NCBI GenBank assembly: GCA_045633415.1
Contig: JAZQYH010000067.1
Span: forward strand, 1 to 64,000
Reading direction: 5' to 3'
From: RGIG3102 sp045633415
Lineage (GTDB): Bacteria; Bacillota; Clostridia; Oscillospirales; Ruminococcaceae
Length of the DNA stretch: 64,000 bases
Position numbers and translations under genes: made by a program. The notes under the pieces are model-generated. The model was not told the origin of the DNA and did no database searches. It worked only from the letters and a program-made list of their open reading frames with translations. Position 1 is the first letter of the stretch, and each line of letters opens with the position of its first letter. Below, piece by piece: positions 14,916-23,985 of this stretch.

Positions 14916-16190
14916 ATGAAAAAACTTATAGCTCTTATCCTTGCTCTGGCTTGCTGTCTGACAGTGTTCACAGCATGCGGCGGCGGTGAAGCAGAAGCAG
15001 ATACACCATCTGTTTACTACCTCAACTTTAAACCAGAACAGGATGCACAGTGGCAGGCTCTTGCTAAAGCTTACACTGATGAAACAGGCGTTCCTGTAAC
15101 AGTTGTTACAGCAGCTTCTGGTGAATATGAAACAACACTTATGGCAGAAATGGGCAAATCTGAAGCTCCAACTCTGTTCCAGGTTAACGGCCCTGTAGGT
15201 CTTGCTAACTGGAAAGATTACTGCTATGACTTATCAGGTTCTGAAGTTTACGGCCAGCTCCTCAGCGATGACTTCGCTCTGATTGAAGATGGCAAAGTTT
15301 ACGGTCTTGCTTATGTTATCGAAACATACGGCATCATCGCTAATACAAAACTGCTTGAAAAAGCAGGTTACACAGTAGAAGATATCAAATCTTTCGCTGA
15401 CCTGAAAAAAGTTTGTGAAGACATTCAGGCTAGAAAAGACGAACTGGGCTTTGCAGCATTCTCATCTGCAGGTATGGACGGTTCATCTGACTGGAGATTC
15501 AAAACTCACCTTGCAAACCTTCCTCTGACATTTGAATATCAGACAGAAGGCATCACAGCTGGTTCTGTAAAAGGTACATACCTTGACAACTACAGAGACA
15601 TCTGGAATCTCTACATCAACTACGCAACATGCGATCCAGCAGAACTTTCTGCAAAAACAGGTAACGACGCAGTTACAGAAATGATCGAAGGTAAAGCAGT
15701 ATTCTATCAGAACGGTACATGGGCAGCTGGCGATCTGGCAGCTATCATCGACGATCTGACAATGATTCCTCTTTACATCGGTGTTGGCGACGAAGCTAAT
15801 CAGGGTCTGTGTACAGGTTCTGAAAACTACTGGTGTGTAAACAACCAGGCTTCCGAAGCTGATATCACAGCTACAGTTGACTTCCTTAACTGGTGTGTAA
15901 CATCTGATACAGGTCTCAACGGCTTGTGTAAAGAAATGGGCTTTGTAATTCCATTTGCAAAAGCTCTGCCAGCAGACAACAAATTTGTTAAAGAAGCTGA
16001 TGCTATGATCGCAGCAGGCAAAACTTCAGTAGGCTGGAACTTCCCAACAATGCCATCTGAAGAATGGAAAAACATGGTTGGTCAGGCTCTGACAGCTTAT
16101 GCTGCAGACCAGACAGATGACAACTGGAACGTGGTTGTTAAAAACTTCGTTGACGGTTGGGCAGCTGAATACAAACTTGCTAACGGCTAA
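14916..16190 (+). CDS. Sugar ABC transporter substrate-binding lipoprotein
   Basis: 424 residues. An N-terminal lysine pair, hydrophobic stretch and TVFTAC lipobox (lipid-modified cysteine near residue 21) show a membrane-tethered binding protein. The remainder fits family 1 extracellular solute-binding proteins (MalE/MsmE type): ALAKAYTDETGVPVTVVTA near the N terminus, a NGTWAAGD segment near 268 and an aromatic-rich C-terminal lobe. The linked malQ points to malto-oligosaccharides as ligand, by inference. First gene of the operon, with a strong AGGAGG ribosome binding site. Confidence 0.9.
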   Translation: MKKLIALILALACCLTVFTACGGGEAEADTPSVYYLNFKPEQDAQWQALAKAYTDETGVPVTVVTAASGEYETTLMAEMGKSEAPTLFQVNGPVGLANWKDYCYDLSGSEVYGQLLSDDFALIEDGKVYGLAYVIETYGIIANTKLLEKAGYTVEDIKSFADLKKVCEDIQARKDELGFAAFSSAGMDGSSDWRFKTHLANLPLTFEYQTEGITAGSVKGTYLDNYRDIWNLYINYATCDPAELSAKTGNDAVTEMIEGKAVFYQNGTWAAGDLAAIIDDLTMIPLYIGVGDEANQGLCTGSENYWCVNNQASEADITATVDFLNWCVTSDTGLNGLCKEMGFVIPFAKALPADNKFVKEADAMIAAGKTSVGWNFPTMPSEEWKNMVGQALTAYAADQTDDNWNVVVKNFVDGWAAEYKLANG

Positions 16191-16228
16191 TCAATAAAAT
16201 TAAATACTACTATTTAATGATTGAAAAA

Positions 16229-16258
16229 ACAGGGACAGCAAGAAATTGCTGTCCCTGT
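16229..16258 (+). other. Intercistronic hairpin between binding protein and permeases
   Basis: Perfect 12-base-pair stem ACAGGGACAGCA / TGCTGTCCCTGT with an AGAAAT loop. No T-run follows, so it is not a standard terminator. Its place after the binding-protein gene suggests 3-prime protection of that mRNA segment, giving more binding protein than permease, as known for malE-malF type operons. Confidence 0.75.
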
Positions 16259-16280
16259 GTGTTGTATAAAGGAGCGTTTT

Positions 16281-17132
16281 ATGGAAAAGGCACTTAAAAA
16301 ATATGGTCCTATTTTCGTTCTGCCTACGCTGCTTGCTTTTACAATAGGGTTTATAATTCCTTTTATTGAAGGTTTATACTTATCATTCTGTCAGTTCACT
16401 ACTGTTAAGAATGCAAAATTTGTGGGGCTTTCAAACTACACAGCTATACTTGCAGACGAACAGTTTATTTCTTCATTTAAATTTACTGTTTCATACGCAG
16501 TTGTATCCATTGTAGTAATCAATGTTATTGCTCTGGGTCTGGCATTATTGCTTACACGCAATCTCAAAGGTACAAATATTTTCCGTACAGTATTCTTTAT
16601 GCCAAACCTTATTGGTGGTATCGTGCTGGGGTATATCTGGCAGATTCTTATCAACTGTGTACTGTCTATTGTTGGTCAGCCACTGCTGGCACTTAACTCA
16701 CAGGCTGGTTATTGGGGTCTTATAATCCTTACTGCATGGCAGCAGATAGGTTATATGATGATTATTTATATCGCTGGTTTACAGAATGTACCAGACGACC
16801 TTCTCGAAGCAGCCGCTATTGACGGCGCAAATGCATGGCAGACATTCTGGAAAGTTAAACTTCCAATGATTATGTCTTCCATCACAGTATGTGTATTCCT
16901 TACACTTACTAACTCTTTCAAACTTTTCGACCAGAACCTTGCTCTTACAGCAGGTGACCCTTCGCACTTGACAGAAATGCTGGCTCTTAATATTTACCAG
17001 ACATTCTACTCACGTGCAGGTATGCAGTGGAAAGGCTACGGCCAGGCTAAAGCTGTTCTGTTCTGTATTCTGGTTGTTGTTATTTCCTTTGCACAGCTCA
17101 GGGCAACTCGTTCCAAGGAGGTACAGCGGTAA
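16281..17132 (+). CDS. Sugar ABC transporter permease (MalF/MsmF type)
   Basis: 283 residues from the ATG at 16281, set by the AAAGGAGCG ribosome binding site; a longer TTG frame would start inside the upstream hairpin. Six hydrophobic segments are visible, and the EAA loop contacting the ATPase reads LLEAAAIDGANAWQTFWKVK near 172-191. Typical length for carbohydrate (CUT1) permeases. Its stop overlaps the start of the next permease gene by one base (TAATG), indicating translational coupling. Confidence 0.9.
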   Translation: MEKALKKYGPIFVLPTLLAFTIGFIIPFIEGLYLSFCQFTTVKNAKFVGLSNYTAILADEQFISSFKFTVSYAVVSIVVINVIALGLALLLTRNLKGTNIFRTVFFMPNLIGGIVLGYIWQILINCVLSIVGQPLLALNSQAGYWGLIILTAWQQIGYMMIIYIAGLQNVPDDLLEAAAIDGANAWQTFWKVKLPMIMSSITVCVFLTLTNSFKLFDQNLALTAGDPSHLTEMLALNIYQTFYSRAGMQWKGYGQAKAVLFCILVVVISFAQLRATRSKEVQR

Positions 17133-17974
17133 TGAAAAAGAAAAAAAGTACTATAGATACCGTTTGGTCATGTTTCCTTGCAGTTGCATCTGTACTTTAT
17201 ATGTATCCAATAGCTATGATTCTGTTCAACTCACTTAAACAGGAACGTGCTATTACTACAAACGGCGCATTTCAGCTTCCAACTGCAGAAACTTTCGCAG
17301 GTATGGAAAACTACATCAACGCCATAAGCTCCAAAGGCTTTTTACAGTCACTGGGCTACAGCTTTTTGATTACTGTTTCTTCAGTACTGGCAATCCTGCT
17401 GTTCTGTTCAATGTGTTCATGGTATATCACACGAGTAAAAGGCTTTGTATCAAATGGTCTGTATATGCTGTTTGCATTCTCAATGGTAGTACCATTCCAG
17501 ATGGTTATGTTTACACTGTCACAGACAGCTGACCAGCTGAAACTTAACAAACCGTGGAACATCTGGATTATCTATCTGGGCTTTGGTGCAGGTCTTGCTA
17601 CATTTATGTTTGCTGGCTTTATGAAATCAATTCCTCTGGAAGTTGAAGAAGCTTCAATGATTGATGGCTGTAATCCACTGCAGACTTATTTCCTTATTGT
17701 TATGCCAATGCTGAAACCTACAATGGTTTCTGTAGGTATTCTTGAAGCAATGTGGGTATGGAACGACTATCTGCTGCCTACACTGGTTCTCGACATTAAA
17801 AAGTTCAAAACCATTCCTATGCTTATTCAGTACTTCCGTGGCAGTTACGGCCGAGTAGAGATGGGTCCAATGATGGCATGTATCATGTTGACAATCATTC
17901 CTATCGTAATCATCTATTTGCTGGGTCAGAAGCATATTATCAAAGGTGTTGCTGCTGGCGCTGTTAAAGGTTAA
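17132..17974 (+). CDS. Sugar ABC transporter permease (MalG/MsmG type)
   Basis: 280 residues with six membrane segments and the EAA loop EVEEASMIDGCNPLQTYFLI near 170-189. It partners the preceding permease to form the channel of a CUT1-type importer. Starts at a TAATG overlap with the upstream gene and ends with another TAATG overlap with the LacI gene, so the three are coupled in translation. Confidence 0.9.
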   Translation: MKKKKSTIDTVWSCFLAVASVLYMYPIAMILFNSLKQERAITTNGAFQLPTAETFAGMENYINAISSKGFLQSLGYSFLITVSSVLAILLFCSMCSWYITRVKGFVSNGLYMLFAFSMVVPFQMVMFTLSQTADQLKLNKPWNIWIIYLGFGAGLATFMFAGFMKSIPLEVEEASMIDGCNPLQTYFLIVMPMLKPTMVSVGILEAMWVWNDYLLPTLVLDIKKFKTIPMLIQYFRGSYGRVEMGPMMACIMLTIIPIVIIYLLGQKHIIKGVAAGAVKG

Positions 17975-18981
17975 TGGGAATAACCATTAAAGATATAGCC
18001 AGAGAGTCTGGTTACGCAGTGGGAACTGTCTCCCGAGTTTTGAACAATCGACCAGATGTATCTGAAACCGCACGTAAAAAGATAATGGAGGTTGTGGAAA
18101 AATACAATTTCCGTTTGAATAGCAACGCAAAACATTTAAAACTCCAGACAGTCAGCTCAATAGCAGTTATTGTAAAAGGTTCCAACAATATGCTTTTTGC
18201 ATCAATGATGGGCCAGTTGCAGAATTATATTGAAGATAAAGGCTATGAATGTCTGATTTATTATTTAAATGAAACTGAAAACGAAGTTGAGCAGGCCATA
18301 CAGGTCAACAGAGACAGAAAACCTATGGGTATTCTGTTTTTGGGAAGTAACTACCATGTTTTCCGGCAACAGTTTTCAAATATAGATATACCATGTGTAC
18401 TGGTAACAAACTCTGCTAAAGAGTTAAACTATCCTAATCTGTCCAGTGTCAGCACAGACGACACTGAAGCTGCCAGAGCCGCAGTAAATTATCTCATATC
18501 TCTTGGACATACAAATATTGGTATCCTGGGTGGGTATCTTGATGGTCCGGCTGCCGCCAACCGTCTGGAAGGCTGCAAAAAAGCATTCACAGAAAACAAT
18601 ATTATTTTCAATGAAGAAACACAATACGAACCATCAATGTTTGTAATGGAAAGAGGTTACAAAGCAATGTGTAATCTTCTTGACAGAATGCCTGAAATGT
18701 CAGCAGTGTTTACAATGTCTGATGTTATGGCAATAGGCGCTATGAGAGCCATAAAGGACAGAGGATTAAAAATTCCTGATGATGTTTCTATAGTTGGCTT
18801 TGATGGTATTGAACTGACAGAATATCTTGTTACAAAACTTACTACCATCAGACAGAACAGGGAACAGATAGCAAAAAGAAGTATCGAAATCCTTCTTGAA
18901 AAAATAGAGGGAAAAGGTGATGCAGTACACGAATTAATACCATTCCGGCTTATTACCGGTGAAAGTACAAAACAACTCTGA
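17974..18981 (+). CDS. LacI/GalR family transcriptional regulator
   Basis: 335 residues. Residues 1-55 are the LacI helix-turn-helix with ITIKDIARESGYAVGTVSRV and the minor-groove hinge helix, followed by a periplasmic-binding-like effector domain ending in PFRLITGEST. The gene is inside the transporter operon and probably represses it through the GGAAACGTTTCC palindrome at 14868, making the circuit autoregulatory. Ligand unknown; maltose-type sugars are likely from context. Confidence 0.9.
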   Translation: MGITIKDIARESGYAVGTVSRVLNNRPDVSETARKKIMEVVEKYNFRLNSNAKHLKLQTVSSIAVIVKGSNNMLFASMMGQLQNYIEDKGYECLIYYLNETENEVEQAIQVNRDRKPMGILFLGSNYHVFRQQFSNIDIPCVLVTNSAKELNYPNLSSVSTDDTEAARAAVNYLISLGHTNIGILGGYLDGPAAANRLEGCKKAFTENNIIFNEETQYEPSMFVMERGYKAMCNLLDRMPEMSAVFTMSDVMAIGAMRAIKDRGLKIPDDVSIVGFDGIELTEYLVTKLTTIRQNREQIAKRSIEILLEKIEGKGDAVHELIPFRLITGESTKQL

Positions 18982-19000
18982 TTTGGAGGAAATTTTAAAA

Positions 19001-20119
19001 ATGGCAAGCATAACATTTAAAAATGTTAAGAAAACATATGATAATGGGGTGCAGGTTGTTAAAGGTTTCGACCTTGAAGTAGCTGATAAAGAGTTTATCG
19101 TTCTTGTTGGTGCTTCTGGCTGTGGTAAATCCACAACACTGCGTATGATCGCAGGTCTGGAAGACATTACAGAAGGCGAACTGTGGATTGGCGACAGACT
19201 GGTTAACACTGTACCACCAAAAGAAAGAGATATCGCAATGGTTTTCCAGAGCTATGCTCTTTACCCACATATGACAGTTTATGACAACATGGCTTTTGCA
19301 CTTAAACTGTCCAAAGAACCAAAAGAAGTTATTGACGCTAAAGTTAAGGAAGCTGCAGAAATTCTGGGCCTTACAGATTATCTTGACAGAAAACCAAAGG
19401 CTCTTTCCGGCGGTCAGCGTCAGCGTGTTGCACTTGGTCGTGCTATGGTCAGAAAACCTGCAGTATTTCTGCTGGACGAACCACTGTCCAACCTTGATGC
19501 AAAACTGAGAACAGAAATGCGTAGCCAGCTGGCTCATCTGCATAAAAAACTGGAAACAACTTTTGTTTATGTTACACATGACCAGACAGAAGCTATGACT
19601 CTTGGTACAAGAATCGTTGTAATGGATAAAGGTGTTATACAGCAGGTTGACACACCAAGAAATCTTTACACAAAACCAGTTAATAAATTTGTTGCAGGCT
19701 TTATCGGTTCACCTACAATGAACTTCTCTAATGCAACAGTAGTAGAAAAAGAAGATGGTATGTATCTGGAATTTTCTGGCTATGAAGTTAAACTGAATGA
19801 AGAAAAATCTGCAGTTCTCAAAGACAAAGGTTATATAGGCAAAGAAGTTATCTTTGGTATCAGACCTGAAGATGTTTATGAATATGATGATTGTGCAGAC
19901 AAAGCAAAAGTTGAAAAATCAACTGTTACAGCTGGTGTAGATATGTACGAACTGCTTGGTTCAGATGTAATCCTGTACTTCTATGTTGGCGAAAACAAAT
20001 TTACAGCTATCGTTAACCCAGCTACAGATGCAAGAACAGGCGATACAGTAAAATTTGCTTTTGATGTAAACAATATGCACATCTTTGATAAAGAAACAGA
20101 ATATATTATCTGTCACTAA
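19001..20119 (+). CDS. Sugar ABC transporter ATP-binding protein (MsmK/UgpC/MalK type)
   Basis: 372 residues from the ATG at 19001 behind TTGGAGGAAAT; the upstream in-frame extension would overlap lacI. Walker A is GASGCGKST near 37, the Q-loop VFQSYALYPHM near 80, the ABC signature LSGGQRQR near 134, Walker B FLLDEPLSNLD near 154 and the H-loop THDQTEAM near 189. The C-terminal 130 residues are the OB-type regulatory domain of CUT1 ATPases, which may serve several importers. Second-last gene of the operon. Confidence 0.92.
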   Translation: MASITFKNVKKTYDNGVQVVKGFDLEVADKEFIVLVGASGCGKSTTLRMIAGLEDITEGELWIGDRLVNTVPPKERDIAMVFQSYALYPHMTVYDNMAFALKLSKEPKEVIDAKVKEAAEILGLTDYLDRKPKALSGGQRQRVALGRAMVRKPAVFLLDEPLSNLDAKLRTEMRSQLAHLHKKLETTFVYVTHDQTEAMTLGTRIVVMDKGVIQQVDTPRNLYTKPVNKFVAGFIGSPTMNFSNATVVEKEDGMYLEFSGYEVKLNEEKSAVLKDKGYIGKEVIFGIRPEDVYEYDDCADKAKVEKSTVTAGVDMYELLGSDVILYFYVGENKFTAIVNPATDARTGDTVKFAFDVNNMHIFDKETEYIICH

Positions 20120-20137
20120 TTAAAAAAGGAATATATT

Positions 20138-21619
20138 ATGAGAAGTAACGGCATTTTGATGCATATTTCTTCACTTCCATCACCACATGGCATTGGCAGT
20201 ATGGGTAAACCAGCCAGAGAATTTGCAGATTTTCTGGCTGCTGCCGGTCAGAAATACTGGCAGATTTTGCCTGTATGTCCAACAGGATACGGCGATTCAC
20301 CATATCAGTCTTTTTCCACAAATGCAGGTAACCCATATTTCATCGACCTTGATGAACTTAAAAATGATGGGCTGCTGTTAGCTGAAGAATATGAAAATAT
20401 TGACTGGGAATCTGCAGAGGATGATGTAAACTATGGCGTGCTGTATAATAAACGTTATCCTGTTCTCAGACTGGCAGTAAACAGATTTTTGGAAAACTTG
20501 CCTGAAGACTATGAAAGTTTCTGTAATGAAAACAGCTTCTGGCTGGATGATTACGCTCTGTTTATGACCCTTAAAAACGCCTTTGGCGGTGCTTCATGGC
20601 ATAACTGGGAAAACAGCTTAAGAAACAGGGAAGAGGCCGCTATAGCCCAAGCAAAGCTTGATTACGCACAGGATATTTCTTTCTGGAAAGTTTTACAGTA
20701 CCTTTTCTTCAAACAGTGGAAACAGTTGAGAGAATATGTAAATTCCAAAGGTATCAGCTTTATAGGCGACCTGCCAATTTATGTTTCACTTGATGGTGTG
20801 GATGCGTGGTCACAGCCACAGCTTTTCCAGCTGGATGAAAACAGATATCCTGTTGAGGTTGCAGGTTGTCCACCGGATGGTTTTTCAGCAGATGGTCAGC
20901 TGTGGGGTAATCCACTGTATGACTGGGATTACATGGAAAAAGAAGGATACAGCTGGTGGATACAGCGTATTAAATATCTGTGCAGTGTATACGATATACT
21001 TCGCATAGACCATTTCCGTGGATTCGATTCATATTATGCTATCCCATATGGCGATACAACAGCTAAAAACGGCTACTGGAAACAGGGTCCGGGTATGAAG
21101 TTATTCAAAGCTATTGAAGAAAAAATAGGCAGACAGCCTATTATTGCTGAAGATTTAGGTTATCTTACAGACAGCGTTAAACAGTTGCTTTCAGACAGTG
21201 GTTTCCCAGGTATGAAAGTACTGGAATTTGGTTTTGACACAAGAGATGACAACAGTGTTGAATATCTGCCATATAAATACATACCTAACAGTGTTGCATA
21301 TATTGGCACACACGATAATGATACTGCTGTTGGCTGGATGAACACTGCATATGAAAAAGATATAAAAATCGCAAAAGAATATCTTAACCTCACAGAAGAA
21401 GAAGGTTATAACTGGGGTCTTATGCGTTCACTGTGGATAACAGCTTCAGATATGACAATTGTTCAGGCGCAGGATATTCTTGGTCTTGGCAGTGAAGCAA
21501 GAATGAACACACCATCATCAGTTGGTAAAAACTGGCGCTGGCGTGCTTTACCTGGAGTTTTCACAAAAGAACTCGCAGAAAAACTCTATAATAAAATGAA
21601 ACTCTATGGTAGATTATAA
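20138..21619 (+). CDS. malQ: 4-alpha-glucanotransferase (amylomaltase)
   Basis: 493 residues, GH77 family. Motifs include GDLPIYVSLDGVDAW, the nucleophile block LRIDHFRGF, the acid/base block IIAEDLGYLT and the transition-state aspartate block YIGTHDNDT, all in the expected order. It transfers maltosyl/glucosyl units between malto-oligosaccharides in the cytosol, releasing glucose. Its position as last gene of the ABC operon gives the best clue that the transporter imports malto-oligosaccharides. Confidence 0.92.
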   Translation: MRSNGILMHISSLPSPHGIGSMGKPAREFADFLAAAGQKYWQILPVCPTGYGDSPYQSFSTNAGNPYFIDLDELKNDGLLLAEEYENIDWESAEDDVNYGVLYNKRYPVLRLAVNRFLENLPEDYESFCNENSFWLDDYALFMTLKNAFGGASWHNWENSLRNREEAAIAQAKLDYAQDISFWKVLQYLFFKQWKQLREYVNSKGISFIGDLPIYVSLDGVDAWSQPQLFQLDENRYPVEVAGCPPDGFSADGQLWGNPLYDWDYMEKEGYSWWIQRIKYLCSVYDILRIDHFRGFDSYYAIPYGDTTAKNGYWKQGPGMKLFKAIEEKIGRQPIIAEDLGYLTDSVKQLLSDSGFPGMKVLEFGFDTRDDNSVEYLPYKYIPNSVAYIGTHDNDTAVGWMNTAYEKDIKIAKEYLNLTEEEGYNWGLMRSLWITASDMTIVQAQDILGLGSEARMNTPSSVGKNWRWRALPGVFTKELAEKLYNKMKLYGRL

Positions 21620-21625
21620 AAAAAT

Positions 21626-21661
21626 AAGAGATATGCACCTTCTGGTTGCATATCTCTTTTG
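21626..21661 (+). terminator. Intrinsic terminator of the sugar operon
   Basis: AAGAGATATGCA / TGCATATCTCTT stem, followed by TTTTG, just after malQ. It stands beside a second hairpin serving the converging rlmD. Confidence 0.85.
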
Positions 21662-21670
21662 TTTTATACT

Positions 21671-21700
21671 AAAAAAACACCGATGATTCCATCGGTGTTT
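21671..21700 (-). terminator. Intrinsic terminator of the araC-lipoprotein-rlmD operon
   Basis: AAACACCGATG / CATCGGTGTTT-type stem of 11 pairs with a four-base loop. Read on the minus strand it is followed by seven Ts. Located seven bases beyond the rlmD stop. Confidence 0.85.
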
Positions 21701-21706
21701 TACATA

Positions 21707-23059
21707 TTATTTTGTCAGTAAAATAACACACTCTACGTGTTTTGTGCGAGGGAACATATCATAAGGCTGTACAAATTCTACTTTGTAGCCGTGTTCTGCA
21801 AGGTATTTGCAGTCGCGGGCGGCTGTGGCATGGTTACAGCTTATCATAGAGATTTTAGGCACATTCATTGAAATAATGGCGTTGAGAGTGTCTTCGTCAC
21901 AGCCTTTTCGTGGTGGGTCTACTACCACTGCAGTAGGCAGGAAGTTTTCTTCCAACAGCATTTTTGCCGCATCTTTTGCATCGGCACAGATAAATCTTGC
22001 ATTTTCAAAGCCATGTTTTTTGGCATTTACTTTGGCATTTTCAACAGCCTGTGGTACAATTTCAACACCTACAAGCTGTTTGATTTTATCAGCCATAGAT
22101 AAGCCTATAGAGCCTGCACCGCAATACATATCAAGAAGAATATCATTATCTGTCAGTTCAAGAGACTCTTTTGCAATGCTGTACAGCTGCTGTGCACCGG
22201 CGTGGTTAACCTGATAGAAAGAATGTGGGCTGATTTCAATTTCTACACCACAAAGGATATCAGTTATTTTACCTTTGCCAAAAACAGTGTAGTTCTTTTC
22301 ACCTAAAATAACATTTGTGTTTTTGCTGTTTACATTGATAACAATAGTGGAAATAGCAGGGAATTTATCTTTCAGAAGATTACACAGCATGTCCTTGTTT
22401 TTGAAATCAGCTGTTGTACATACAAGACACAGCATAATTTCGCCTGTAACCCATGCTTTGCGCAGGTAGATATGGCGAACAGTACCACTGCGTTTCTCTT
22501 CGTTGTAGCCTTTGATTTTAAGCTGATTTAAAAGCTTCACAGTCCGCTGTGCAATTTCATTCAGTTCCACAGGCTGTAACAGACAATCTTCGCATGGTAC
22601 TACTCTATGACTGCGGGAAGCATAAAAACCCGTTATTGCTTTGCCGTTTTCATCTACAGAAACAGGGAACTGTGCTTTGTTTCTGTATCTTGCATGCTCA
22701 TCACAGGACATAGTAGGGCGTACTTCACAGTCCATTTTTGCAATTCTTTCAAATACTGATTTTACAAAGCTGTGTTTTGCTCTTTTTTCAGCTTCATAAC
22801 TGATATGCTGGAAATCACAGCCACCACAGGTTCTGCTGATAGGGCACAAAGGCTGGATTCTGTCTGGGGATGGAGTAATGATTTTTTCACATTTGCCAAA
22901 GCTGTAGCCAGACAGAACTTTGAGTATTTTTATTTCACATACATCACCCACAGCTGTAAAAGGTACGAAAATAACCATATTTTCATATCTTGCCACACCA
23001 TTGCCGTCGCTGGAGTAATCTATTATTTCAGTTGTTAGAATATCGTTTTTCTTTAACAT
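21707..23059 (-). CDS. rlmD: 23S rRNA (uracil-C5)-methyltransferase, RlmD/RumA family
   Basis: 450 residues. An N-terminal TRAM RNA-binding domain (residues 1-60) precedes an iron-sulfur cluster motif with CPISRTCGGCDFQH near 91-104. The SAM-binding DMYCGAGSIGLSMA is near 307, the VVDPPRKG motif near 375 and the catalytic cysteine in ISCN near 400. It places m5U in 23S rRNA; whether at position 1939, 747 or both cannot be told by reading. It lies eight bases after the lipoprotein gene, so it is the third gene of a minus-strand operon. Confidence 0.88.
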   Translation of the reverse strand: MLKKNDILTTEIIDYSSDGNGVARYENMVIFVPFTAVGDVCEIKILKVLSGYSFGKCEKIITPSPDRIQPLCPISRTCGGCDFQHISYEAEKRAKHSFVKSVFERIAKMDCEVRPTMSCDEHARYRNKAQFPVSVDENGKAITGFYASRSHRVVPCEDCLLQPVELNEIAQRTVKLLNQLKIKGYNEEKRSGTVRHIYLRKAWVTGEIMLCLVCTTADFKNKDMLCNLLKDKFPAISTIVINVNSKNTNVILGEKNYTVFGKGKITDILCGVEIEISPHSFYQVNHAGAQQLYSIAKESLELTDNDILLDMYCGAGSIGLSMADKIKQLVGVEIVPQAVENAKVNAKKHGFENARFICADAKDAAKMLLEENFLPTAVVVDPPRKGCDEDTLNAIISMNVPKISMISCNHATAARDCKYLAEHGYKVEFVQPYDMFPRTKHVECVILLTK

Positions 23060-23067
23060 ATTTTTCC

Positions 23068-23985
23068 TTAAATTACAGGTTGAATATAAATGTTCTTATC
23101 GATTATGCTATATTCAAGATTTTTGAAAGGGTAAACTTTTGCTTCGATGTTATTCATAATAGCATCTTTAGCATCAAAATACTGTGTATAGTCAATGAAG
23201 CACAGTAACATATATGGGTAGTTCACATATTCGTTTTCAACACCGAACTCTATACCCAAAATTTCATTTCCATTTTTGTGTGGAGTGTACTGTTCAGGGA
23301 AAACAGGCAGGTAATTGCTTTCCAGCACAATAAATGCTTCATTTTTCTTTTTGTTGTCATTACAGTAGTTTAAAACATCGCCTTTGGAAAGGTATATTTC
23401 TTCCAATTGCTCCAATGGAATACCCAGCAGCTCGATATTTTTCAGAAGACTGTCATAAAAAGACTGCTGAACACCGTTTAATGTTTCTGGTTTTATAACA
23501 GAGAAAGAGAAAATACGGTTTCCGTCTTTATCAATGATAGTATCTTCCCAAAGAAGATTGATTTTTTCTGCAAAGATTTCACCGATATATGTGTAGTCAG
23601 CACTTACACAGAAAGCTTTGTCGTAGCTTTCGATTATTTCCTGTGGAATATCATTCATAAGAAAGAACACAGGTACATTGTGCTGTTTACAGATATTGAT
23701 TATTTCCTGTGCTGTTTCACCGGAAATGCTGTCATCACATATTGTAACACTTTTCAAAACAGGCATTCTCTCATCTGTCAGGTATACAGGATAAGACAGG
23801 GCGCTGGCGATAACATATTTATCACTGTCAGAAGCTGATGGCGCATAATGACTGTGTATTTTCTGAAAAGAAGGGGAAATAATGTTCAGGTTATAACTGA
23901 TTATTTCTTCCTTGTTTTCATTATTGCAGCCACAAAAAGACAGTAAAATTATAAAAATCAATAAAAAAGATACTAAACGTTTCAT
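23068..23985 (-). CDS. Lipoprotein resembling sugar-binding (type 1 periplasmic) proteins
   Basis: 305 residues. A signal peptide with lipobox FCGC puts the modified cysteine near residue 20. The middle of the chain resembles galactose/methylgalactoside-binding proteins: ISGETAQEIINICKQHNVPV and a following FFLMND, then VSADYTYIGEIFAEKI. There is no adjacent permease or ATPase. Its ATG overlaps the stop of the araC gene (ATGA), so the two are made together. An extracytoplasmic sensor or orphan binding protein is plausible; no transported substrate can be named. Confidence 0.7.
   Translation of the reverse strand: MKRLVSFLLIFIILLSFCGCNNENKEEIISYNLNIISPSFQKIHSHYAPSASDSDKYVIASALSYPVYLTDERMPVLKSVTICDDSISGETAQEIINICKQHNVPVFFLMNDIPQEIIESYDKAFCVSADYTYIGEIFAEKINLLWEDTIIDKDGNRIFSFSVIKPETLNGVQQSFYDSLLKNIELLGIPLEQLEEIYLSKGDVLNYCNDNKKKNEAFIVLESNYLPVFPEQYTPHKNGNEILGIEFGVENEYVNYPYMLLCFIDYTQYFDAKDAIMNNIEAKVYPFKNLEYSIIDKNIYIQPVI

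Noticed and set aside
16221..16280. Earlier TTG start for the first permease
   Set aside because: The extra 20 residues would be encoded by the intercistronic hairpin, and the AAAGGAG site fits the ATG at 16281.
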